Of a DNA stretch of 64,000 bases, positions 39,316-49,023 are shown piece after piece. Source of the stretch: Yinghuangia sp051388915 (GTDB lineage: Bacteria > Actinomycetota > Actinomycetes > Streptomycetales > Streptomycetaceae); contig NZ_JBPKBH010000007.1 in assembly GCF_051388915.1 (NCBI RefSeq), positions 124,001 to 188,000 of the forward strand, in the 5' to 3' direction. The notes under the pieces were generated by a model. The model was not told where the DNA came from, searched no databases, and was given only the letters and a program-made list of their open reading frames with translations. Every line of letters begins with the position of its first letter. Positions within the stretch are counted from its first letter, which is position 1. A program made the translations under genes and the position numbers.

Positions 39316-39492
39316 AAATGCCTCCGGCAGACGTGGCAGGGTGCGTCGATGCCGGAGGTCTCTTCCGCCCGGATGCGCCGCCGAGGGCCCTGGCCGGACC
39401 GGCACGCCGGACACATCGCTCCCACTGCGCCATACGGACGCAGGCCGATATGTCGTATTGACGACGGTGCCGTGGGGGAATACTCCCCTCCG
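39316..39492 (-). promoter_or_regulatory. yybP-ykoY manganese riboswitch with translational switch
   Basis: The minus-strand leader of terC begins CGGAGGGGAGUA, contains CCGUCGUCAAUACG, and closes with GGAAGAGACCUCCG, the three conserved blocks of the yybP-ykoY aptamer. P1 pairs 39487-39492 with 39353-39358. The same 3' strand (39350-39358, CCUCCGGCA) can instead pair perfectly over 9 bp with UGCCGGAGG (39321-39329), which contains the terC Shine-Dalgarno. The two helices exclude each other. Manganese binding should stabilise P1, free the ribosome site and switch terC on. Confidence 0.88.
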
Positions 39493-39511
39493 ATGTGCCC
39501 CAGCATGGCAG

Positions 39512-39545
39512 AAGGTAAAGTAAAGACCAAGTAAGCCTTTACCTT
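39512..39545. promoter_or_regulatory. Inverted repeat upstream of the terC riboswitch
   Basis: Arms AAGGTAAAG (39512-39520) and CTTTACCTT (39537-39545) form a perfect 9-bp inverted repeat with a 16-bp spacer, in a locally AT-rich stretch. It could be an operator at the terC promoter or part of the transcript end of the exonuclease gene. Confidence 0.5.
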
Positions 39546-39619
39546 TTCGTGGCACTCGTGGCGGGGGTCACCCCTTCGTCGGACTGCTCCGGGGGCTTGG
39601 GTACGGCCTCGGCACGGGC

Positions 39620-40315
39620 TCAGGCCCGGCCCGCCTCCGCGGGCTCGAAGCCGCGGCGCGGCCGCAGGCGCCCCTGGTACGCCGGGTACGCGGGCGCCGC
39701 GCCCGGCCGTACGCCCAGCTCCAGTCCCCGCGCCCCCGCGCTCGCCAGTAGCAGCGGCAGCAGCCGGGCCGTCACGCGCGCGTCCGCGAGCGCGGCGTGC
39801 GCGTCCGGGAACTCCAGGCCGAAGTGCGCGCAGCACGTGCCCAGCTTGTGGTCCGCCAGATCGAGGCCCGCCGCCTTCGCCAAGCGCATCGTGCACAGCG
39901 CCGGGACGGTCGGCACACCAACCCCGGACGACGCGAACTCCGCCTCCAGGAAACGCTGTTCGAACGAGGCGTTGTGCGCCACCACCACCGCGCCGGCCAG
40001 CAGCGCCGCCAACTCCCCCGCGATGTCCGGGAATCGCGGCGCCCCCGCGACGTCCCGCGCGGTGATGCGGTGCACATGCGTGGCCCCGACCCCGCGGCCC
40101 GGGTCGAGCAGCGTCGTCCACTCGCGCAGCACCCGCCCGTCGCCGCCCACCCGGACGACGCCGATCTCGACGATGCGGTCGCCGCGGCCCGGCGAGAACC
40201 CGGTGGTCTCCAAGTCCACGACCGCGAACTCCAGTTCCGCGACGTCGACCACCCCGCCGGACCCCTCGGCGGCACGGGGTCCGGGAACGCCGGCATACGA
40301 GAACACGCTTTGCAC
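39620..40315 (-). CDS. DEDDh 3'-5' exonuclease (DnaQ-like)
   Basis: This 231-residue protein has the DEDDh nuclease motifs: DLETTG near residue 34 (D and E ligands), AHNASFEQRFLEAEF near 113 (D-equivalent region), and HAALADARVTARLL near 172 (catalytic His and final Asp). It removes 3' nucleotides from DNA or RNA and resembles the proofreading subunit of polymerase III but stands alone. The C-terminal 40 residues are basic and Pro-rich. It lies upstream of terC in the Ter locus. Confidence 0.9.
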   Translation of the reverse strand: MQSVFSYAGVPGPRAAEGSGGVVDVAELEFAVVDLETTGFSPGRGDRIVEIGVVRVGGDGRVLREWTTLLDPGRGVGATHVHRITARDVAGAPRFPDIAGELAALLAGAVVVAHNASFEQRFLEAEFASSGVGVPTVPALCTMRLAKAAGLDLADHKLGTCCAHFGLEFPDAHAALADARVTARLLPLLLASAGARGLELGVRPGAAPAYPAYQGRLRPRRGFEPAEAGRA

Positions 40316-40346
40316 TCCGAGGGGTTCGTCCGACAGCCAGGGCTGC

Positions 40347-40638
40347 GGGGGGGGGGGGNNNNNNNNNNNNNNNNNNNNNNNNNNNNNNNNNNNNNNNNNN
40401 NNNNNNNNNNNNNNNNNNNNNNNNNNNNNNNNNNNNNNNNNNNNNNNNNNNNNNNNNNNNNNNNNNNNNNNNNNNNNNNNNNNNNNNNNNNNNNNNNNNN
40501 NNNNNNNNNNNNNNNNNNNNNNNNNNNNNNNNNNNNNNNNNNNNNNNNNNNNNNNNNNNNNNNNNNNNNNNNNNNNNNNNNNNNNNNNNNNNNNNNNNNN
40601 NNNNNNNNNNNNNNNNNNNNNNNNNNNNNNNNNNNNNN
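40347..40638. other. Assembly gap with poly-G artefact
   Basis: 12 G (40347-40358) precede 280 N (40359-40638). It falls between the TerD-fusion gene and the exonuclease gene. Confidence 0.97.
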
Positions 40639-40681
40639 GCCGCCTGTGTGCTCCGAACTGCGTGCTCCGACTACGCGCCGG

Positions 40682-42487
40682 TCAGCGGCCTCCCGCCGCG
40701 CTCGACGCGACCCACGTCAGCAGCGTCTGCGTCACGCCGGTGCCGTCCGACGGCAGATCGGGCGAGTAGGTCCACGCGTGCCCGACCCACGGGTCCGCGA
40801 TGTGGTCCTCCGGAATCGGCGTCAGCCGCAGCATCGCGCGCCACAGCGGGTCCAGCAGCGGGCCGAACGACTGCGCGTCCGCCCGGCTGCCCACCACCAT
40901 GACGTGCACGCCGACGCGCGGCCCCTCCTCGACGAGGTGCCGCAACTGCGTCACGGTCCGGTCGTCGAAGGCGTACGGGAAACCGTGCACGACCAGCAAC
41001 TGGCGGCTGAAGTCGATGTGTTCCGGCAGCGCGTCGGTCGCACCGCTCTCGATGGCCATCCGCGCCAACTCGACGCGGTCCATCAGCCGCGACATCGTCG
41101 CGGACACCTCGGGGGCGGTGGTCGCCGCCGGGCCGACGAGCAGCCCGCTGGCGGCCAGCGGCGCGAACGGACTTGCCGCCGCGCCCTTGCCCTCCGGGTC
41201 CACGACGTGCAGCTTCAGGTCGCCGACCGGGAACGCCGACAGCATGCGCGCCGACAGCGTCACGGCGAGCTCGGTGGCCCGCGCCCGCACCGCCTCGTCG
41301 GCGACACCGGCCACGTCCCCGTCGACACCGGACGCGCCGCTGTCGATCCACAGGCCGCGCTCCATCGGCAGCCGCAGCACCATGGGGATCCGCAGCTGCG
41401 GATTCTCCGGCAGGTGCAGGTCGCCGAGGCGCATCGCCAGCGCGGTGTCCTCCGGCGCCCGCCAGCCGGCCCACGCCGGGGAGTCCCAGCGCGCCATCTC
41501 CGGCGGCAGCTTGGGCTCCAACTGCGCGACCTCGGCCGCGAGTTGGGCGGAGTCCTTGTCCAGCCCGGCCCGCGCGCGCTCGATCAGCTCGCGGTGCTTC
41601 GCCCGAGCGGCGTCCTGCTGCGCGAGGCCGGCGGGCGAGGTACGCGCGGCCGGGTCGTTCAGCACGTCCTCCAGGTCCTTGTCGAGCCTGTTGTCGGCGT
41701 AGCCGACGGACGAGCGGTACGACGCGGCGGAGCGTGCGGCGTCCTCGAAGATGCCCCACACCTGCTCGTAGAGCCGCTCGACCTGGCGACGCGCCTCCAG
41801 TGCGGCCGCCTCGCGCTGCGCGTCACTCAACCCCGCGGTGGACGGGGTCGGCGACGGCGCGGACGGGAAGCCCGCGACCGGCGGGACCGGTTGGGCGGGC
41901 GGCTGCGACGACTGCGACGCCGCCGGGCCGGGGGTGTTCGCGGCGCTGTGCGCGGGCGCGGCCGGACCGGCGAGGTGCATGCGCGCGCGGTCCACGATCG
42001 GGGCGCGCAGCTCGACGCCCAGGTCGCGCAACAGCGCGTCGAGGCCGCCGTCGTACCCCTGGCCGACCGCGCGCACCTTCCACGCGCCCTGCCGGCGGTA
42101 CAGCTCGACGGTCTGGATCGCGCGCTCACTGCCCAGGTCGGTGATGGTGTATCCGGCGACCGGCGCCCCGCCCGCGGTGACCCGGGCGACCGGGGCCGCG
42201 ATGGCACCGAAGCGGTCGACGCCGCCGCCCTCGACGGTCGCCGCGACGATCACCCGGTCGACGTCCGCCGGAAGGGCCGAGAGGTCCACGTCGACGCCCT
42301 GCGGGCGCAGCGCCACCCCGGGCACCGTACGGCCGTCGCGCTGGAGCACGTCGCCGTCGTCGCGCACCTTCAGGTCCGCGTTCAGCAGCACGGCGACGAC
42401 TTCGACGGGGCACTGCGCGGTGACCTCCACCGCGACCTGCGGCTGGGTGAGCGGCAGGTTCTGACCCCGGACGAGTTCGGTGCTCAT
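40682..42487 (-). CDS. TerD domain fused to a degenerate FtsK/HerA-like domain
   Basis: This 601-residue protein starts with a TerD beta-sandwich (residues 1-165: MSTELVRGQNLPL, AIQTVELYRR and VRAVGQGYDGGL). An Ala/Pro-rich linker (165-215) and a coiled helical segment (215-330) follow. The last 230 residues resemble an FtsK-type ATPase: LRLPMERGLWID, LKLHVVDPEGKG near 425, and a spaced LMDRVELARMAI helix. The expected P-loop glycine-lysine motif is missing and the Walker B position reads QLLVVHGFPYAF, so it is probably not an ATPase. It could bridge TerD assemblies to nucleic acid. Start ATG 42487. Confidence 0.75.
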   Translation of the reverse strand: MSTELVRGQNLPLTQPQVAVEVTAQCPVEVVAVLLNADLKVRDDGDVLQRDGRTVPGVALRPQGVDVDLSALPADVDRVIVAATVEGGGVDRFGAIAAPVARVTAGGAPVAGYTITDLGSERAIQTVELYRRQGAWKVRAVGQGYDGGLDALLRDLGVELRAPIVDRARMHLAGPAAPAHSAANTPGPAASQSSQPPAQPVPPVAGFPSAPSPTPSTAGLSDAQREAAALEARRQVERLYEQVWGIFEDAARSAASYRSSVGYADNRLDKDLEDVLNDPAARTSPAGLAQQDAARAKHRELIERARAGLDKDSAQLAAEVAQLEPKLPPEMARWDSPAWAGWRAPEDTALAMRLGDLHLPENPQLRIPMVLRLPMERGLWIDSGASGVDGDVAGVADEAVRARATELAVTLSARMLSAFPVGDLKLHVVDPEGKGAAASPFAPLAASGLLVGPAATTAPEVSATMSRLMDRVELARMAIESGATDALPEHIDFSRQLLVVHGFPYAFDDRTVTQLRHLVEEGPRVGVHVMVVGSRADAQSFGPLLDPLWRAMLRLTPIPEDHIADPWVGHAWTYSPDLPSDGTGVTQTLLTWVASSAAGGR

Positions 42488-42663
42488 GCCGCACCTCGCC
42501 GAAGCTCGGCGCCGCGGTCGCGAACCGCGGCCCTCACGGTGATGCGCTCGCTGCGCTCCCTCATGGTGGTTCCCCTCCCCGCCCCGCGAGGGACGGAACC
42601 GCACGAGCCGGAGCCACCGTCTCGACCGTGGCCCCGGCCCGTTTCGGACTGCCGGCTTGTCGC

Positions 42664-43236
42664 TTACAGGTGCGCGGCCAGGGCCGGCATCAGCTCGGTG
42701 AAGGTGCGGCCGTTGGCCGGCTCACCGATCGCGGTCATCTTCCACCCGTCGCCGTGGCGGTAGAGCTTCGCCATGACCTGGGCGTTGTGCGCGCCGCCGC
42801 CGGAGAGCGTGTAACGGGCCAGCTCCTGGCCGTTGGTCTCGTCGACGATGCGGCAGAACGCGTTCTCGACCTCCTGGAAGGTCTGGCCCTGGAACGAGTT
42901 CACCGTGAAGATGATCTGCGTCACGTGCACCGGGACGCGGGTCAGGTCGACGATGATCGACTCGTCGTCACCGTCGCCGGCACCGGTCAGGTTGTCGCCG
43001 GTGTGGCGGATCGAGCCGTCGTCGCTGACCAGGTGGCCGAAGTAGACGGCGTCGACCGGCTGCTGGTCCGCGAACAGGACGCAGGAGGCGTCCAGGTCGA
43101 TGTCGCGCTCCCGGCTGCCGAACAGACCCTTCTTCTTGATCGCGTCCCAGCCCAGGCCCATCCGGACGAGGGTGAGCTGGCCGCCACCCTGCTTTTCGAG
43201 CGACAGGCGCTGACCCTTGACCATGTTGACGGACAC
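42664..43236 (-). CDS. terD: TerD-family calcium-binding stress protein
   Basis: This 190-residue protein has the canonical TerD sequence: VSVNMVKGQRLSLEK at the start, LGWD, the DIDLDASCVLF strand near residue 46, and DGDDESIIVDLTRVP near 90 with the acidic calcium ligands. TerD proteins bind calcium and form stress-responsive surface or cytoplasmic assemblies. GTG 43236 has GGGGAGA upstream. It is first in the TerD/TerD-fusion/exonuclease/terC array. Confidence 0.95.
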   Translation of the reverse strand: MSVNMVKGQRLSLEKQGGGQLTLVRMGLGWDAIKKKGLFGSRERDIDLDASCVLFADQQPVDAVYFGHLVSDDGSIRHTGDNLTGAGDGDDESIIVDLTRVPVHVTQIIFTVNSFQGQTFQEVENAFCRIVDETNGQELARYTLSGGGAHNAQVMAKLYRHGDGWKMTAIGEPANGRTFTELMPALAAHL

Positions 43237-43471
43237 TGTGATGTCTCCCCTCACAAAGCTTGTTCCGCGGCACGCGGCCTCGCGCCCGCAGCGTAGTCCC
43301 CCGCCGGACCTCCCGTCAGGGAAGTCAGGCAGGGGGGCCATCCGTGACGAACCTATCGTTCATGACGTCTCGATTCGACGGGTCGTTCCCTCTGTTGTGG
43401 ACCAGTTCGCCTGGTAGACGGTTCCCGGCCCCGCGAAGCGGGCAATCTTCCTGACTCGGCCCGTTCGCGCG

Positions 43472-43493
43472 GGCGGCGCCCCGTCGCGCCGCC
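43472..43493 (-). terminator. GC-rich hairpin after uvrB
   Basis: Arms GGCGGCGC and GCGCCGCC (8 bp, perfect) close a 6-nt loop, 82 bp beyond the uvrB stop, in the 339-bp spacer before terD. There is no T tract. Nothing else gene-like was seen in this spacer. Confidence 0.6.
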
Positions 43494-43575
43494 GCCCGCC
43501 TCCCCGCGGGTGACCAAGACCACCCGCAAGTGCCCTCAAGTGCCGGCACGGGCCCGCAGCGTGGCACGCCGCGGG

Positions 43576-45657
<2,082 letters not shown>

Positions 45658-45750
45658 GCGACAACCGTACGGCCTCGGTGCGACAAGTGGCGGCGGCCGC
45701 CGCTCGGGCTGCTTCTTCGGGCGGTCCCACGGCTCGGTGGGCCGCGGGCG

Positions 45751-47875
45751 CTACTTCTTGGGCGGCGCCCAGACGGCCACGAAGGAGCCGCACGAGAAGA
45801 CCTCGCCCTTGAGCTCCCGCTTGACCTTGGCCTCGATGTTGCGGTCGGTCCAGTGCACGACGGGCTGGTTCGGCGGCACGGTCTTGGGGACGTACCCCGG
45901 CACCGCCACGAACCGCACGTCGATGGTCTGGAACAGCACGAGGTAGTCGCCCGAGGCGTTCAGCTCCTTGGCGCGCTTGAGCATCAGCTTCTCGGCCTCG
46001 CGGTTGGTGACCTCCATGTAGTACAGCCAGTCCATCGGGAACGGGTTGTCCAACTTGAACACCGGATACGCCACCGACGTGTCCGGCAGCACCGCGACCC
46101 ACTTGGCCGGACGCGCCTTGACGCAGTCGCGGACCTGCGTCATGTAGCGGCGGTCCCCCGGGCTCGTGCGGATCCCGCGCATCTCGGGCGACACCGTGCC
46201 CATGTCCTGGGTCAGGAACGGGCGGCCGCCGTCGATGTAGCCGTAGTGGTCGCGGACGTCCAGCAGCTTGACCGCCCCGGTCCCGACCACGATCGCCCCC
46301 GCCGCGGCCAGCGCGAACGCGCGCAGGGCGGCGGCCCGGCGGGCGGGCGACGCGGCCGCCACCACGAGCGGCACGGGCGTGGCCGCGCCGCGCCACAGCA
46401 CGACCATCGTGGTCAGCGCGATGGACCCGCCGATCAGCGCGGGCACGTCGTAGCCGTACGACAGGCTCACCATCCAGCCCAGCGCCAGCACCGGCAGTGC
46501 CCCGGTCAGCACCCGGCGGCGCACTACGGCGTCGACCACGACCGCGCCGACCAGCATCCACCACAGGATGCAGGAGTACGCGACCTCCGCGAACGCCAGC
46601 TTCGCCTGCGTCAGCTCGGCGACGATCGCCCCGGTCGCGACCAGGCACGCGGCCGGGTCCGCCCAGCTCGCGACGCGCTGCACGGCACCGTCGCCGGGGC
46701 GGCGGGCGGACAGCCGGGCGACCACGATGGCGGCCAGCGCGACCGCGAAGAGCAGCAGCCAGCGCCGCTCGTCCGGGGCCCCGCGCAGCATCTCCGGCAT
46801 CATCGTGAGGACACGCTCACCCCAGATGCTGTCGGCGCCGAGGAGCTGGTTCGGGAGCTCGGCCGCGCCGCCGCCGAGGACCACCCAGACGACGTACCCG
46901 AAGCCGGCCGCGCCCAGGGCCGCGAGGTCGCCCGCGACGCGGCGGGGCGTCAGGGCACCGCGGCGGCGCGGGTGCAGGAACAGCATCGCGAGGGCCACCA
47001 GCAGGACGGGGGCGAAGCTCTGCTTGCAGATGACCGCGTACCCGGCCAGGAAGAGGCCCCAGCGGCGCAGCGCGGCGCTGTCGCGGCGCAGCCCGCGGTC
47101 CAGGAGGCACCAGCCGAGCGAGGCGAAGAAGATGCCGTCGGTGGTGTGCCACGTCATCGCGGCCCACATGTGCAGGTTGATCATCGCGGCGGCGGCCGTC
47201 AGGCCCACCAGCAGCGGGCCGAAGCGCGTCCACGGGCGGCCCGTCACCAGCACGGTCAGCGCGATCGCGGAGACGACGAACTGGAGCGTCGCGACCCAGG
47301 CCTGCATCAGCATGAGCGGGCCGGGAAGGGCGAAGTCGACGACGTGGAAGAGCGCCGAACCGGCGGGACGCGGCGAGAAGAAGTCCGCGTGCGGCACCTG
47401 GCCGTCGAGGATGCGCCAGGTCAGCGCCTGGGTGAAGCCCTGGTCCATGGGCGCGAAGCCGTAGCGGCCGACGCTGTACGTCAGCCAGGTGGCCAGCAGT
47501 AGCGGCCAGGTCACGTGCACGCCGATGCGCGCCGCCCGGCGTCGGTCCCAGGTGCGGGGTGAGGTGTGCAGGAGGCGGCGCAGGCGGGTGCCGGTGCGGG
47601 TCCGGGTGGCCGCTGCGGCGGTCGTCGGCCTTGTCCCGGTCGCGGGTCCGGCCGTGCTCGGCTCCTTGGTCCCGGCCGCGGTCCCGTCGGCCCCGCCGGA
47701 GCGCGCTCCGCGCTCCNNNNNNNNNNNNNNNNNNNNNNNNNNNNNNNNNNNNNNNNNNNNNNNNNNNNNNNNNNNNNNNNNNNNNNNNNNNNNNNNNNNN
47801 NNNNNNNNNNNNNNNNNNNCCGGAGCGCGCTCCGCGCTCCGCGCCGGGGCCGCCGCCGGTGCTGTGGTCCGTCAT
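45751..47875 (-). CDS. Polytopic membrane protein, GT-C glycosyltransferase-like (split by a probably false gap)
   Basis: The frame from 47520 to 45751 holds about ten membrane helices. An early loop contains APMDQGFTQALTWRILDGQ, a D-Q-G motif in the position of the catalytic acid of GT-C transferases, and RPAGSALFHV. A soluble C-terminal domain of about 150 residues follows. Upstream, MTDHSTGGGPGAERGARS starts at 47875 but enters an N gap. Merging the exact 21-bp repeat at the gap edges (47696-47716 and 47820-47840) joins both parts in one frame of about 666 residues with a basic cytoplasmic tail. Sugar donor and acceptor are unknown. Confidence 0.72.
47696..47840. other. Assembly gap flanked by an exact 21-bp duplication
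   Basis: 103 N (47717-47819) lie between two identical 21-bp sequences that contain the palindrome GGAGCGCGCTCC. This looks like two contig ends that overlap and should be merged. No poly-G run is present. Confidence 0.9.
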
Positions 47876-48117
47876 CGTGCGGGCGTCCTCGTCCCGAGGG
47901 TGGCCATCGTGTCCTCACTGGTGGCGTCCGCCGCGGATGCGGGGACGGTTGGGACGGGCAGGCGGGTGCCGGGGCTCCGGTACCCGCTGCGGCGTGCTTC
48001 AGATCCTGGGGTGCCTGTCGGGGCGTCTCGCGGGGTGCCCGTCGGAGCGTCTCCCGGTGCGTCTCACAAGGGCTCCGAGGCGGCGTCTCGTGTCGCGTCC
48101 CGTCACGTCGTGGTGCC

Positions 48118-48726
48118 TCATGCGGCGTCCGCGGGGGGCGCGCCCGTCAGGCGCTCCCAGAGCGCGCGGAGCTGCGGTTCCAGCGCCTCGATCGGGCCGT
48201 CGTTGTCGATGACGACGTCGGCGATCGCCAGCCGGTCGGCGCGGGAGGCCTGGGCCGCCATGCGGTTGCGGGCGTCCTGCTCGGTCATGCCGCGCAGCCG
48301 CACCAGGCGGTCCAACTGCGTCTCGGGGGACGCGTCGACGACCACGACCAGGTCGTACAGCTTCTCCAGGCGGTTCTCGGCGAGCAGCGGCACGTCGTTG
48401 ACCAGCACCGCGTCCTCGGCCGCCGCGGCGCGCAGCTCGTCCGCGCGGGCGCCCACGAGCGGGTGCACGATCGCGTTGAGCGCCGCGAGGCGGTCCTTGT
48501 CGGCGAACACCAGCGAGCCGAGTCTCGGCCGGTCGAGGGTGCCGTCGGCGGCGAGGATGTCCGCGCCGAACTCGGCGACCAGCGCGGCCAGTCCCGGCGT
48601 GCCGGGCTCGACCACCTCGCGCGCGATCAGATCGGAGTCGACGACCACGGCGCCGTACGCCGCGAGCCGCCGCGACACCTCGCTCTTGCCCGAGCCGATG
48701 CCGCCGGTAAGCCCCACGTTGACCAT
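48118..48726 (-). CDS. coaE: Dephospho-CoA kinase
   Basis: This 202-residue P-loop kinase has Walker A GLTGGIGSGKS at residues 5-15, DSDLIAREVV near 30 and a LVNDVPLLAE segment near 107. It phosphorylates dephospho-CoA in the last step of coenzyme A synthesis. ATG 48726 is clear. It lies upstream of the membrane glycosyltransferase gene and is divergent from the lipoprotein gene at 49024. Confidence 0.96.
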   Translation of the reverse strand: MVNVGLTGGIGSGKSEVSRRLAAYGAVVVDSDLIAREVVEPGTPGLAALVAEFGADILAADGTLDRPRLGSLVFADKDRLAALNAIVHPLVGARADELRAAAAEDAVLVNDVPLLAENRLEKLYDLVVVVDASPETQLDRLVRLRGMTEQDARNRMAAQASRADRLAIADVVIDNDGPIEALEPQLRALWERLTGAPPADAA

Positions 48727-48902
48727 GACAGGTCAGCGTAATGCGCCGGTGGCGCGCGCTTCCCCCGGGTCACCGGGAACGCGTTCCCCATTCCGGAGGA
48801 TTCGGCGGCCGTCCCGCAACCGAACACGGGTCACACGCGTATCCATGGCGACATGCCGAAGTCGTCGCGGCAAACGGATTCCGGCTTTTGCGGTTGTAGC
48901 TT

Positions 48903-48922
48903 CGAAGATCATCAGATCTTCG
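48903..48922. promoter_or_regulatory. Palindrome CGAAGATC-ATCA-GATCTTCG
   Basis: A perfect 8-bp inverted repeat with a 4-bp spacer lies in the 297-bp divergent spacer between coaE and the lipoprotein gene, 101 bp before the latter's ATG. It suits a dimeric regulator binding site; the regulator is unknown. Confidence 0.5.
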
Positions 48923-49023
48923 GTGATTACTCCCGATTGCCCGGTTCCGCCGCCGCCGGCTCCTCGGCACCGCGGTGCGCCCTGTCCCCGCCGCCGCGAC
49001 CACGCCTGCCGACCGAGGAGTCC

